From the NCBI RefSeq assembly GCF_001704615.3, contig NZ_CP029397.2, positions 1,178,001-1,242,000 of the forward strand: a stretch of DNA of 64,000 nucleotides. The letters are read 5' to 3'. The notes under the pieces were generated by a model that saw only the letters and a list, made by a program, of their open reading frames with translations, was not told where the DNA came from and did no database searches. A program made the position numbers and the translations under genes. The stretch comes from Acinetobacter defluvii (lineage in GTDB: Bacteria > Pseudomonadota > Gammaproteobacteria > Pseudomonadales > Moraxellaceae). This document shows positions 9,059 to 20,400 of the stretch, piece by piece; position 1 is the stretch's first letter; every line of letters begins with the position of its first letter.

Positions 9059-9775
9059 TTAATTGATTTTTTTGAAAATAAAATCATTAATTTTATGACC
9101 CGCTTCAATACCACGACGTTCAAATTTTGTTTGGGGACGCCATTCAGGACGAGGGTAGCTGTTGCCTTTACCTGCCAAATTTTCTAAACGTGGGCGATTC
9201 TCTAAAACATCTAACATCCACTCAGCATATGGTTCCCAATCGGTTGCTGCATGGAAAGTACCACCAATTTCTAATTTATCTTCAACCAATGGCATGCGAT
9301 CATGTGATACAAAGCGACGTTTAAAATGACGTTTCTTTTGCCAAGGATCAGGGAAATATAATTGTACAGCGTTAATGCTGTGATCTGGCATTTCACGTAA
9401 GACTTGAATTGCATCTGCATCCAAAACACGTAAATTTTTCAGTTCAGCCATACCTGCTTCATATACACACTGTGCAATACCTGGAACATGCACTTCGATG
9501 CCGACAAAGTTACGTTCAGGATTTGCTTTTGCCATCAGCACCAAAGAACGTCCCATACCAAAACCAATTTCTACAGTCAAAGGACGTTCTGGATGTGGAA
9601 AATGCTGACGCAAGTCACCCACAGGATATTCCAAAATTAAATCACGATGTTGTTCAAGCGCAGATCGTTGTGAAGTATTTAATGGCGCAGAACGGCGCAT
9701 AAAGGTCACAATTTCACGGTGCTCATGCAAATTGTCTAACTCTACAACTTGCGCTTCAATTTGATCGTTCGACAT
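9059..9775 (-). CDS. trmB: tRNA (guanine-N7-)-methyltransferase
   Basis: Methylates G46 in the tRNA variable loop using SAM. Seen: the SAM-binding motif VEIGFGMGRS, then NFVGIEVH, the family signature YFPDPWQKKRHFKRR, and a C-terminal KFERRG. I chose the ATG at 9775 (MSNDQIEAQ); an upstream TTG at 9793 is in frame but adds an atypical extension. 238 residues, normal. Divergent from the secreted nuclease gene. Confidence 0.95.
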   Translation of the reverse strand: MSNDQIEAQVVELDNLHEHREIVTFMRRSAPLNTSQRSALEQHRDLILEYPVGDLRQHFPHPERPLTVEIGFGMGRSLVLMAKANPERNFVGIEVHVPGIAQCVYEAGMAELKNLRVLDADAIQVLREMPDHSINAVQLYFPDPWQKKRHFKRRFVSHDRMPLVEDKLEIGGTFHAATDWEPYAEWMLDVLENRPRLENLAGKGNSYPRPEWRPQTKFERRGIEAGHKINDFIFKKIN

Positions 9776-9976
9776 AAGCTTGGGGATTACCAAAAATTCA
9801 AAAGGCGTATTTTAAGTCCTCTACCTATCAAGTCAAACTTTTTTGTTGTTTCGGATAGGAAATGCTGAAGTTGGGAAGTCAGATATACACAAGATAGGAT
9901 TTTCATAGAGATGTCATTTATTAAAATTATGCTCTTTGATCATTCAATAAAATGTATTTAACAAAAAGTCAAAACT

Positions 9977-12439
9977 ATGAAAAGATTAAAACTGCAATAT
10001 TTAGCGCTGAGCTTAAGTCTATTGGGCTGTTCATTTTCCACACATGCTCAATTAATGTTTAGTCAATATATGGATGGGTCTAGCAATAAAAAAGGTTTAG
10101 AAATTTATAATCCAGATGCCAGTACGGTAAATTTAGCCGATTATGAAATTCAACAATTTAGTAATGGTGCTGTAACTCAAACTTTTGCAGTGAGTTTGCA
10201 AGGCTCATTAAAAAGTAAAGAAAAATTTGTGATTGGTCGTCAAGAATTAAAAGATGCGCTTGGAGCAAAGGTCAAGCAAGTTGCTGGACTAAGTTTTAAT
10301 GGTGATGATGCAATTGTTTTACTCTACAAAGGGACACCCATTGACCGTTTTGGTCGAGTAGGTGAACAACCAAACAATGGTTGGGGCAGTGCAGGCAGTA
10401 AAGGTAAAAGTTTTAGTCGTATCGAAACGCAAAATAATCAGGCTTCGATTGATCCAAGGGCTATTTTTAACTTAGATAATGCTTGGAAAGTATGGTCAGA
10501 TCGTAATGCATTTGATCAATATTTATCAGGCGATTCGAGTTTACCTCCTGTTAGCAATATCAACTGTAGTACAGCAGATACAGCAATTGCGGACTTACAG
10601 ACTGCTATGCAAGATCAGCAATATGTGGTACGTGGGGTGATTACTGCAGATTATCGTTACCAAGATGGTTTTTCAGGTTTTTATGTGCAAACGCCCGATG
10701 CTAAAGCCAAAGCCAATCTCAGTAACGGAATTTTTGTTTATATCCCGAATGCCAGCACAGTGGTGGGTGGAAAAGTTGGTGAGGAAGTAATTTTTAAAGG
10801 ACGCTTAAAAAATTATCAAAATCAACTGCAAATTGATGAACTAAGTAGCAATATTCAAACCTGTAATTCTTCGGCAGCTCATTGGGTGACAGCGCAAAGT
10901 GTACAATTGCCATTTCACAGTTTAACAGATGTTTCAGGACATTCGACCAAGCGTTATCAAGGCATGCTCGTAAAACTGCCACAAACCTTAACCGTCAGTG
11001 AAAATTATAATTATGGTCGTTTTGGTGAACTTTCGCTGAGTTTGGGTCGTTTGTATATTCCTACCAACTTATTTAGCGCAAATTCTATTGAAGCAAAAAA
11101 ATTAGCCCAACAAAATCTATTATCTAAAATTATTTTGGATGATGGTTATAACAATCAAAATACAACACCATGGTTACCTGATGCTTTTAATGCAAAAAAT
11201 ACTTTAAGAGCAGGGAATCAAATCCAAAATGTAGAGGGAATTTTAGAATATCGTTTTAATGCTTGGCGCATTCAACCGATTCAAAATAAACCTAAACCAC
11301 AAGTGATCAGCACTTCAAATCCAAGATCAAATATTCAAGCCAAAGAAATACAGCAAATTCGAGTCGCAGCATTTAATGTCCTAAATTACGACAATTCTCC
11401 ATTAATTGGTGTAAAACCTGATCGTGGTGCAAACACTGTTTCAGAGTTTAATCGTCAACATGACAAAATTGTTAGTGCGATGAAAAGTATTGATGCTGAT
11501 GTATATGGTTTAATGGAAATAGCCAATAATGGTTACGGTGATAAAAGCGCAGTCGCTTACTTAACGAAAGCATTAGGTGCAGATTGGAAATATGTAATTC
11601 CAACAAATATGGATAAATTAGGTACAGATGCGATTGCTGTTGCGATTATTTATAACAGTAAGCGTGTGAAACCTGTGGGTGTAGCCGTAGTTTATGATGA
11701 TGCCAGCATGATGAACCGTGTCACGATGGCACAGACTTTCCAACCAATTGCGGGTGGTAAAAACTTTACCATTGTTCCAAACCATTTAAAGTCTAAACGG
11801 TGTGATGATGCTAAAGGTTTGGACATTGATCAAAAAGATGGACAAGGGTGTTACAATCAAACGCGTTTAACCGCAGTACAAAAACTGAGCCAATGGATCG
11901 CTAAAAATCCAACGCAAGTCAGTAAGCCTAATTATCTATTGGTTGGTGACTTCAACAGCTATGCCAGGGAAGCGCCTATTTTAGAACTAGAAAATGCCAA
12001 ATACAAAGTACTGCTAAATGATGAAAAAGTTGGACAAGGTAAAACCGCTTATAGTTATGTCTTTGGTGTGGCAAGTGATGCCAATGGTTATGGTGGCGCA
12101 GGTAATTTAGATCACGCTATTGCGGATCAAAATCTCTATCCAATGGTGAAACGCGCATTTGCGTGGCATATTAATGCGGATGAACCAACAGCTTTGGATT
12201 ATAATGAAGAGTATAAAACAGAGGCACAAAAAGCTGATTTTTATGCAGCAGATGCTTTCCGCTCTTCAGATCATGATCCGATTATTGTAGATTTAGATTT
12301 GAGTAATCAAGTCAATCCTCCAGAACCAACGCCAGAAGTAGAACATAAAAAAGGTGGTGGGGCTTTAGGTTTATGGTCGGTTTTGATACTTATTTTTACT
12401 GCAGTTATAGCGGTGAGATATATGCGTAAATCTATGTAA
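9977..12439 (+). CDS. ExeM/NucH-family secreted nuclease with GlyGly-CTERM anchor
   Basis: An 820-residue exported protein. The signal peptide ends near STHAQ. An N-terminal lamin-tail-like beta domain (SSNKKGLEIYNPDASTVNL) is followed by an OB-fold-like region and, from about residue 455, an endonuclease/exonuclease/phosphatase domain: VAAFNVLNYD, VYGLMEIANNGYG, VPNHLKSKRC, LVGDFNSY, SSDHDPIIVDL, which contain the expected metal and catalytic Asn, Glu, Asp and His. The C-terminus has KKGGGALG, a hydrophobic helix and a basic end: a GlyGly-CTERM signal normally processed by rhombosortase after type II secretion. Likely role: extracellular DNA degradation for nutrient use or biofilm turnover. 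Confidence 0.88.
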   Translation: MKRLKLQYLALSLSLLGCSFSTHAQLMFSQYMDGSSNKKGLEIYNPDASTVNLADYEIQQFSNGAVTQTFAVSLQGSLKSKEKFVIGRQELKDALGAKVKQVAGLSFNGDDAIVLLYKGTPIDRFGRVGEQPNNGWGSAGSKGKSFSRIETQNNQASIDPRAIFNLDNAWKVWSDRNAFDQYLSGDSSLPPVSNINCSTADTAIADLQTAMQDQQYVVRGVITADYRYQDGFSGFYVQTPDAKAKANLSNGIFVYIPNASTVVGGKVGEEVIFKGRLKNYQNQLQIDELSSNIQTCNSSAAHWVTAQSVQLPFHSLTDVSGHSTKRYQGMLVKLPQTLTVSENYNYGRFGELSLSLGRLYIPTNLFSANSIEAKKLAQQNLLSKIILDDGYNNQNTTPWLPDAFNAKNTLRAGNQIQNVEGILEYRFNAWRIQPIQNKPKPQVISTSNPRSNIQAKEIQQIRVAAFNVLNYDNSPLIGVKPDRGANTVSEFNRQHDKIVSAMKSIDADVYGLMEIANNGYGDKSAVAYLTKALGADWKYVIPTNMDKLGTDAIAVAIIYNSKRVKPVGVAVVYDDASMMNRVTMAQTFQPIAGGKNFTIVPNHLKSKRCDDAKGLDIDQKDGQGCYNQTRLTAVQKLSQWIAKNPTQVSKPNYLLVGDFNSYAREAPILELENAKYKVLLNDEKVGQGKTAYSYVFGVASDANGYGGAGNLDHAIADQNLYPMVKRAFAWHINADEPTALDYNEEYKTEAQKADFYAADAFRSSDHDPIIVDLDLSNQVNPPEPTPEVEHKKGGGALGLWSVLILIFTAVIAVRYMRKSM

Positions 12440-12476
12440 ATATATAGCACCCTGTTATGATACTAAAGTTTTGGAG

Positions 12477-12507
12477 TTAAGGAGAGACGGTATCTTGTTC
12501 TCCTTAA
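12477..12507. terminator. Hairpin between convergent nuclease and coq7 genes
   Basis: The 9-bp stem TTAAGGAGA / TCTCCTTAA lies midway between convergent stops. Flanking T-tracts are weak. Confidence 0.5.
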
Positions 12508-12527
12508 TTCTATAAACGGATACAAGT

Positions 12528-13163
12528 CTAAATAAAATAACTGGTCTTTGTCATTAACTTAGAAATCGCAGTCATGGTGATTTTGACTGGGAGTGGTAAA
12601 TCCACACCGCCTGCTTTCAAAGCAGTATCACGATGATGTAACTCATCTTCATTCATCTGTACTAAAACTTTGCGTGAACGCTCATCTTGGGGTGGTAGTT
12701 GACTAATATGGTGTTGCAAATGCAAACTCACTTGGCGTTCAGTTTCAGCGACAAAACCCAAGCTATATTTATCACCCGCAATACCTGCAATTGCGCCCAT
12801 ACCAAAAGATAAACCATACCAAACAGGATTGAGTAAACTGGTATGGCTGTCTAACTCTTTTAAACGATCTTCACACCAAGCCAAATGATCTTGTTCTTCA
12901 ATGGCTGCAAATTCCATTTCACGGCGTACATTTGGTAGCTTTGCAGTCAAAGCTTGCCCATGATACAACGCTTGTGCGCAAACTTCGCCACTATGATTGA
13001 CACGCATCAAACCTGCCACATGACGCGCTTCACTGACTGCAAGTTTAGTTTCAGTATTTTCAGAAGGATTGCTACGTTGTGCAGAAGTTGTGCCAGGCAC
13101 TAAACTTCTTAAGGCTTGATCAAAAGAATGAATAAACTTGTCGATGCCAGTGTAATGACGCAT
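12528..13163 (-). CDS. coq7: Demethoxyubiquinone hydroxylase, Coq7 type
   Basis: Di-iron hydroxylase for the last ring hydroxylation of ubiquinone. Family motifs: EARHVAGLMRVNHSGEVCAQ, EFAAIEEQDHLAWC, and near the C-terminus QMNEDELHH, which supply the Glu and His iron ligands. 211 residues. The start at 13163 has GGAGG about ten bases upstream, and the previous gene ends one base before it, so the two are probably translationally coupled. Confidence 0.93.
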   Translation of the reverse strand: MRHYTGIDKFIHSFDQALRSLVPGTTSAQRSNPSENTETKLAVSEARHVAGLMRVNHSGEVCAQALYHGQALTAKLPNVRREMEFAAIEEQDHLAWCEDRLKELDSHTSLLNPVWYGLSFGMGAIAGIAGDKYSLGFVAETERQVSLHLQHHISQLPPQDERSRKVLVQMNEDELHHRDTALKAGGVDLPLPVKITMTAISKLMTKTSYFI

Positions 13164-13164
13164 G

Positions 13165-14499
13165 TCAGTCCTCCAGTGTGATTTGAGTTGTTGCTATTAA
13201 CGGTTTTAAACGCATTAACAACCAAATACAAAATATGCCGCTTAAAATCGCTGTCATGCTAAATAATATTTTAATATCGAGTTTTAGCAGACTTAAAATG
13301 ATTATAGAGAAGATTGCGGATGAAACCATAAAAATTGCATTAAAAATATTATTGGCAGCAACAATACGTGCTCGATGTGATTTTGGGGCATAGGCTTGCA
13401 TCATGGCATATAAAGGCACGATATAAAAACCGCCACAAACCCCCAATAAAGTCACAGCAAACATCACATGATAATATGCCCAACCTGCTTGAAATACTGC
13501 AGCAATGCCCAGCAGTTCACCTGTATGTACGGGTATAAAAGCTAAACTTGCTGCAAAATAAAATGCAAATAAAGTCAAGCCAATCGCCCCAATCGGTACC
13601 ATTTTAATATTAACCTCACTGCCGCCGAACTTACGACACAGTAAAGAACCAATCCCAATGCCGACAGAGAAAAAAGTTAACAATAAACTTGAGACATTTT
13701 CGTTGGCATGTAGATTTTGCAAAGTGACTTGTGGAATTTGGGTTAAATAAGTTGCACCATAAAACCAATACCACGAGTTTCCTAACAAAACGATAAAAAT
13801 TAAAGGCAGGCTTTTGGCATATTTGATAGTTTGATAACTGGTACGGAAAAAATTCCAATCAATTTTTAACTGATGATTAAATGTAGGTTGTTTTAAAATA
13901 AAACGGCTGGCAATAAAACCAATCACAGCAATAGCAACGACGGTTAAACTAATCCATAATAAATTACCTTTAGAAACTGAAATAACTGCACCGCCAATGA
14001 TGGTACCGAGTAAAATCGCAATAGATGTCCCTGACTGAAATAAAGCATTACCCGACATGAGTTCATTGGGTTTTAATATTTCAGGCAAAATCGCATATTT
14101 GATAGGACCAAAAAAAGTACTGTGTGTTCCCATTAAAAATAAGGCAAATAATAAAATCCACAAATTCCCCATTAAGAAACCAGCAGTTGCCAATAACATA
14201 ATAATAATTTCAAGAATTTTAATCATACGAACCAAAGTGGAACGTTCGTATTTATCTGCAATTTGTCCTGCTGTTGCAGAGAAAATAAAATAAGGCAAAA
14301 TAAAGAGTAAGGCAGCAAGATTATTCAAGGTGCTGATTGCAATGCCATTTAAATGAATCCATCCATAAGTAATGACGAGGAGTAATGAGCCCTTAAAAAC
14401 ATTATCATTTAATGCCCCGAAAAACTGGGTCAGGAACATGGGCAAAAAACGGCGAGTTCCTAAGATGTGTTCATTTTTTTCCATCGAAAAACCATTCAT
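13165..14499 (-). CDS. MFS transporter, LplT (lysophospholipid transporter)-like
   Basis: 444 residues with about 12 membrane helices. The N-terminus RRFLPMFLTQFFGALNDNVFKGSLL is the typical LplT/Aas-permease opening, and YERSTLVRMIK matches the usual cytoplasmic loop. LplT flips lysophospholipids into the cytoplasm for re-acylation; no acyltransferase (Aas) domain is fused here. Starts at 14499 (MNGFSMEK) or 14484 (MEKNEH) are both possible. It ends one base before coq7. Confidence 0.8.
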   Translation of the reverse strand: MNGFSMEKNEHILGTRRFLPMFLTQFFGALNDNVFKGSLLLVITYGWIHLNGIAISTLNNLAALLFILPYFIFSATAGQIADKYERSTLVRMIKILEIIIMLLATAGFLMGNLWILLFALFLMGTHSTFFGPIKYAILPEILKPNELMSGNALFQSGTSIAILLGTIIGGAVISVSKGNLLWISLTVVAIAVIGFIASRFILKQPTFNHQLKIDWNFFRTSYQTIKYAKSLPLIFIVLLGNSWYWFYGATYLTQIPQVTLQNLHANENVSSLLLTFFSVGIGIGSLLCRKFGGSEVNIKMVPIGAIGLTLFAFYFAASLAFIPVHTGELLGIAAVFQAGWAYYHVMFAVTLLGVCGGFYIVPLYAMMQAYAPKSHRARIVAANNIFNAIFMVSSAIFSIIILSLLKLDIKILFSMTAILSGIFCIWLLMRLKPLIATTQITLED

Positions 14500-14665
14500 T
14501 TAAGTTATATTAAGAAATGTGAGGATTTAGTAACTATATCGCAAAATCATGTATGATATTTTAACTTCCAAGATAATGTGAAAAGCCAAGTGATTTTAAG
14601 TTGAATTGGGGACTTTTATCACTCATTCATTTTCCAATCATATTTTATGGTGCTTAGAGCTTGCT

Positions 14666-17383
14666 ATGCTAGCAAAAATCAAATTTAAAAAATCCGCACT
14701 TGCACATTGTATGCAAAATATTTTTAGCACAAATGATGTAAATAAACTGTTGTGTACAAGTATTTTTTTGAGTGTATTTGCTGCACCCATCACACATGCT
14801 GCTGACGAATCTAAAACCAAAATAGTCGAACCGACTGTTGCAGGAAATACCCAAGAGCAACTAGAAAATGCAGCTGAACAACAAGGCTTGGGACAAGCCA
14901 AAATTGATAAAATAGACGATAAAATTGAGGCGTTAAATCAAAAAGCCATCGCTGTAGACAGTGTAGAAATGTTGCAACAACAAGAACACACTGCGGCAAC
15001 CTTAAATGAGTTTAAACCGATTGAATTTGAGCAATTGGAAGAATTACCAGAAAATACGGTAGATGCCAACTTAGCCAATGAGATTTTTAAAGTCGCTGAA
15101 GAGGCTAAACTTGAGGCGCAAAACTTTCGTAATGGCGCTGCAAAAGCGCCTGAAATCGTAGTCAATGATGCAACTCAGCAAGAGATTACTGAAATTACGC
15201 AAGCACCTGTGGATATCAACCAATTGATGCAATCCATTGAAGCTGATAATAAAATTGTGGTGCAAGAAAATGAGTTTGGGAAAACTTTAGCAGAATTACC
15301 CACAGAACAGCCAGCATCAGAAAAAGAAGCCAATATTTTTAAACGTGTTTTATATCGTATCCGCCCACCAAAATTTGACACCGCAACGGTTCCTCGGATC
15401 AATGCTGAGGTTGAAGGTGCGCCTAAAGTATTGGCAGATAATATTAAGGCAAAACTTTCTAGTTTTACCACTGAGTCATTTGCTGATTTTAACTCTGCAG
15501 TTCCCCAACTTCGGACTTTGGCAAAACAAGCTGCACAAGCTGTAGGTTATTATGACGCACAATTTAAATTTCAAAAAGAAAATGGTCATAAAGTCAAAGT
15601 TATCGTTACACCTAATGATCCTGTGATGATTGAAAAGCAAAATCTGGAGTTTTCTGGTGCAGGTGAAAATCTTGCCCAATTCCAAGTCATTCGCGTACTT
15701 CCTGATTTAGAGGAAGGGGATATTTTACATCATGGGCATTATGAAACCACAAAAAACCGTATCGTCGATGCAGCCAACAATAATGGATTCTTTGATAGCT
15801 ATTGGCGTTTACATGATGTCAAAGTATTACAACCACAAAATAAAGCAGATATTAACCTTCGTTATGAAACAGGTGAGCGCTATAAATTAGGTGAAGTCGA
15901 ATTTAGAATGAGCGATCCGAGTAAGCCTTTGCCAATTGATTTAAAAGTTTTGCAATCTATGGCACCTTGGAAAGCTGGTGCTGATTATACTGCTTGGCGT
16001 GTAAACGCCTTGGCGAACAATCTAACCAACTCTCGTTATTTTAACTATACCTTGGTTGATGCAGTGAAACCTGATCCGATTGAAAAACCTTTAGAGCTGC
16101 CACCAGATTTACAAGCTTTGGTTGATCAAGAAAAACGCTCTGAGGTGGCATTTACAGATCAAGCAGAAGCCAATAAACAGCAATTCTCATCTAAAGAAGT
16201 CACACAAAATGTGGTGGATGAGAAGCAGTTTGCAGGCACAAGTTCCGCTGAAATTGATCCAAGTGCACGGGTCGCACAAGTACAACAACAAGAAAAGCAA
16301 TCAGAAACTGAGCGATTACAGCAAAAAGCGCGAGATGAAAAAGTTATTCCTGTAATCGTGACCTTAAATGCAGATCGTTTAAATAGTGTGGAAGCAGGTA
16401 TTGGTTATGGTACGGACACAGGTGTTCGTTTACGTGGACAATATCGCCGTGCCATCGTTAACCATTATGGACATTCATTTGATGCCAATATGGAGCTTTC
16501 ACAAATCCGCCAATCTTTTGATGGTCGATATAATATTCCTTATAACCATCCGCTGAATGACTATATCAGCTTAGTAGGCGGTTATGAGCGTGAAGAACGT
16601 GATGGTATCGGCAATGACATGAATTTGGTCATTGAGTCTGCAGTAGCAGGGGCAGACCGTGTGATTAAAGGTTCTCGTAAAGAGTGGCAACATGTTTTTG
16701 GATTACGTTATCGTTTAGATCGAGTTACACAAACAGGAATTGTAGATGCCAATGATATTCCTGATGCATTTCTGGTACCTGGAGCAAATCAAGAGCAAGA
16801 GTCTTTATTGGTAGGTTATGAGGCATCTAAAACCAGCAGTGATAATCGCCTAAATCCAACACGTGGTTTTAAACAATCTTATAAAGTCCAACTCGGCAGT
16901 AAAAGCTTGTTGTCTGATACGGATATGGCGATCGTTAATGCAACTTGGAAAGGGTTATATTCACTTGGTGAAAATGATGACCATCAGTTTGTTGCAGGTT
17001 TAGAAACAGGCTATATTTTTGCCAAAGATTTTGATCAAGTTCCTTATAATTTACGGTTCTTTGCAGGTGGTGATCAGAGTCTACGTGGTTTTGACTATAA
17101 GAGCCTATCTCCAGAAGAATATGGCTATAAAATGGGCGGTCAAGCTTTAGCTGTAGGCTCTTTAGAATACAATTATCAATTCAAAGAAGGTTGGCGTGCA
17201 GCAATCTTTAGTGACTTTGGTAATGCCTTTGATGAAAAATTTTCTAATGATCCAGAATATGGGATCGGTGTAGGGATTCGCTGGAAATCACCAATAGGTC
17301 CGATTCGTTTAGATGTTGCATCAGGGATTTCTGATCCCGATCATCCAATACGTTTACATTTCTTTATTGGTTCACAACTTTAA
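14666..17383 (+). CDS. tamA: Outer-membrane assembly factor TamA, extended form
   Basis: BamA-family (Omp85) outer-membrane protein that works with TamB in envelope biogenesis. The signal peptide ends near PITHAA. About 200 low-complexity E/Q/A-rich residues follow; POTRA repeats begin about residue 243 (VPRINAEVEGAPKVLAD). A second Gln/Glu/Lys-rich insert spans about 472-560, and the beta-barrel ends in LHFFIGSQL. The barrel contains FFAGGDQSLRGFDYKS, the conserved loop motif of Omp85 proteins. At about 905 residues it is far longer than E. coli TamA (577). I chose ATG 14666 (AGAG six bases upstream) over the TTG at 14606. tamB starts 33 bp downstream. Confidence 0.88.
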   Translation: MLAKIKFKKSALAHCMQNIFSTNDVNKLLCTSIFLSVFAAPITHAADESKTKIVEPTVAGNTQEQLENAAEQQGLGQAKIDKIDDKIEALNQKAIAVDSVEMLQQQEHTAATLNEFKPIEFEQLEELPENTVDANLANEIFKVAEEAKLEAQNFRNGAAKAPEIVVNDATQQEITEITQAPVDINQLMQSIEADNKIVVQENEFGKTLAELPTEQPASEKEANIFKRVLYRIRPPKFDTATVPRINAEVEGAPKVLADNIKAKLSSFTTESFADFNSAVPQLRTLAKQAAQAVGYYDAQFKFQKENGHKVKVIVTPNDPVMIEKQNLEFSGAGENLAQFQVIRVLPDLEEGDILHHGHYETTKNRIVDAANNNGFFDSYWRLHDVKVLQPQNKADINLRYETGERYKLGEVEFRMSDPSKPLPIDLKVLQSMAPWKAGADYTAWRVNALANNLTNSRYFNYTLVDAVKPDPIEKPLELPPDLQALVDQEKRSEVAFTDQAEANKQQFSSKEVTQNVVDEKQFAGTSSAEIDPSARVAQVQQQEKQSETERLQQKARDEKVIPVIVTLNADRLNSVEAGIGYGTDTGVRLRGQYRRAIVNHYGHSFDANMELSQIRQSFDGRYNIPYNHPLNDYISLVGGYEREERDGIGNDMNLVIESAVAGADRVIKGSRKEWQHVFGLRYRLDRVTQTGIVDANDIPDAFLVPGANQEQESLLVGYEASKTSSDNRLNPTRGFKQSYKVQLGSKSLLSDTDMAIVNATWKGLYSLGENDDHQFVAGLETGYIFAKDFDQVPYNLRFFAGGDQSLRGFDYKSLSPEEYGYKMGGQALAVGSLEYNYQFKEGWRAAIFSDFGNAFDEKFSNDPEYGIGVGIRWKSPIGPIRLDVASGISDPDHPIRLHFFIGSQL

Positions 17384-17416
17384 TTCATTCAATAAAAATT
17401 TGCATTTGGGATAATT

Positions 17417-20400
17417 ATGGCTGACGAAAAACAGCAAGATCTTCAAAATAATGATCAAGCGCCTCAGCAAAACGCTGAGCAGATACCGAAAAAGCGCAAC
17501 ATATTACGCAATATATTGCTTTCAATCGGCTTGGTAATTGTTTTATTGGTTGCTGCGTTGGCTGTGATGTTTTCGACAGATAAAGGGAGTAAGTTTTTAC
17601 TCGATCGTGTTGCGGCAAGTCAAAAAATTATTCATTATGAATATGAAGGTGGAAATTTACTGCAAGGGATTATTTTAAAAAATATTTTAGTTACCTTGTC
17701 CGCAGTGGATGTCAAAATTGACCGTGCCGATGTGTCTTTGGGATGGCGAGCAATTTTAGATAAAGAGATTCATTTAAGTCATGCTGATGTAAGAAATCTA
17801 AGAGTGATTAGCAAATCACCACCAAGTGATGAACCATTTAAGTTTAGTGAAATTAAATTACCTTTCGTATTACGTTTAGACCAAGCTGATGTAGATCATC
17901 TACAAATTCAAACGTCAAGCAGCAAGGTTGATTTTAATGATGTACATTTAGAAGAAGCTTTATGGTCTGGCACAGAGCTGAAATTTAAAAACTCTCGTAT
18001 GGATATGGGCTATTTGGCGGTTAAGAATGCCGAAGGGATGATGGATTTTAAAGGTAAATATCCACTTAAAGCCAAAGCTATTGTCAATCTTCCTTCTTTA
18101 CATAGCTTAAATGTGAAAGACATCTATGTACATGCACGAGGTAGTTTAGACACGATTCAGGCAGGTGTAGCCACTCAGACACCTGATTTGCTCACAGGTT
18201 GGGCAGTGTTACATCCCATGCGTCCACATGTCCCGATGAATGGTGCATTGATTTTAAAAAATTATCATTTACCCATTCTCCCTGAGCAAAAGCTGTTAGC
18301 AAAAGATGGTATTGCCAAATTTAAAGGGGACATTAACGGTTTAGATCTAGACTTAAATACCGATCTAAGTGGCACAAATATTCCACAAGGTCAATACACA
18401 GCCTTGGCACATACCGATTTGATGAATCAGTTAAATATCAATAACTTTAACGGTCAAGTCATGGGGGGTGCAATCAATCTTGCCGGTTTGGTGAGTTGGA
18501 AAGATCAGGTTCGCTGGGATGTGAAAGGACGTTTAGACCACATTAATCCAAAAGATAAATTGATTCCTCAAGCGATTCAAGATTTTCTACCGCCAAGTTT
18601 GGACGCAAATATTGCTTCACAAGGCGCATTGCAACAAGGTATGCATTTAACTGCCAATGTTGATTTTGACAAATATGAAGCATGGCATGTCAAACTCGAT
18701 CAGGCAGAGCAGAAAAAGAAAACCCCTGAGCCGATGTTGTTGGATGTGCAGTGGAAAAATATTGATCGAGCAGTGCCGTATATTGGTTGGTTAAGCAGCG
18801 AAAATGGTCAAGTGAAATTAGCATTGGTAGAAGGAAAACAAAATATTCACGTGGCAACCGTAGTGCGTCAACATGAAAAAGGTTCATTGCCTGCGGGACA
18901 ATATAATGCCCAACTTGACCTTAAAGGTAATAATCTACATGTGCCTAGCTTTCGTTATCAGGCGGCTAAAGGTAGCTTAACAGGCAATGCTGTAGTGGAG
19001 CTGCCGAGTGAAAAACGTCAGTTGAAGTGGAATGCGATACTCAATGCAAAAGACTTTAATCCACAAACAGTTGCAACCGCTGCCCCTGTCAATTTATTAA
19101 ATGGTCGAATTAAAGCCAATGGCTATGCAAAACCGAATCAGCAAATTATTCATTTCACTGCGATTGATTTGACAGGACGTATGGCCGATCAAGCCAAAGC
19201 TGAAACTATTCAACTCAAAGGGACGAGTACTGCTGCAATAATTTTTAAAGATGAAAAAGCCGGTGGTGGTTTCAAAGGTTTTGCCGTAAATTATGATGGT
19301 AGTTTAAATGCATCACAATTAAAACAAGGCAGTGGCTTACTGAAAGTACGTGTTTCTGGCACACCTGAGCTAATTAAAATTGCAGAATTACGCCATGATG
19401 GTATTGCAGGAAAAATCTTAGCCAGTGGCTTGGTGAATCTGAGCAATGGCATTGGTTGGGATGTGAATGCGTCATTAGTACGTTTTAAACCACAGTACTT
19501 TGTATCCTCTGTGCGTGGTGAAGTATCGGGTCATGTTAAAACACAAGGCACTTGGTCAGAGCGTTTAAAACGTATTAATATTCAAAATTTGAATTTGGCT
19601 GGAATAATTAATAATAAACCTTTACGTGGTAAAGGAAACCTCGCCATTGTATTAAATTCAAATCAAAAAGGCTTTATGCCACAGCAGTTTGAAGCCAATA
19701 ACTTATTTTTGTCTTATGCACAAAACCAAGTACAAGCCACAGGCAATGCACAGAATTTACGTTTAAAAATTAATGCACCTGCTCTATATGAGTTATATCC
19801 AGGTTTACGAGGTACAGCATACGGTTATTTAAACCTGCAAGCACAACCACGTCTTAGTGCAACAGCCAATTTAAAAGTTGATAAATTTGGTTTTAACAAT
19901 ACGATAAGTATTGAAAAAATGAGTTTAATTGGTGAGTTACCAACCTCAGATACTACACCTGCAAAAATGGTGGCGCGTATGGATAATTTACGCAGTGGCA
20001 CACGGCAGATTCAATATGCAGGGATCACTTTAACAGGGACACGTAAAGCACATTTATTACAGTTGCAAGGCTGGAACTATTATTCTAAATTCTATATGCA
20101 ATTTGCAGGTGGTTTTAACGCACAGAACGATTGGCTAGGGCAAATTCAAAAAGGTGAGTTTGACTCAGTTCGTGCGCATTTACTTCAAGATCAAGCTGCA
20201 CCAGTGATCTTTACTTCAGCAAAATCTGAGCTGTATGTGGGACAACATTGTTGGTCAAGTAAGCAAAGTAAATTGTGTTTTGATCAACCTGTACGGGTCA
20301 GTCCAGCCAAAGGAAATGTGTCATTCATTACACAGAATTTAGATTTAAATGATTTTGCAGCCTTTATGCCAGAAGGTTTGGCACTGACAGGTCAGCTTAA

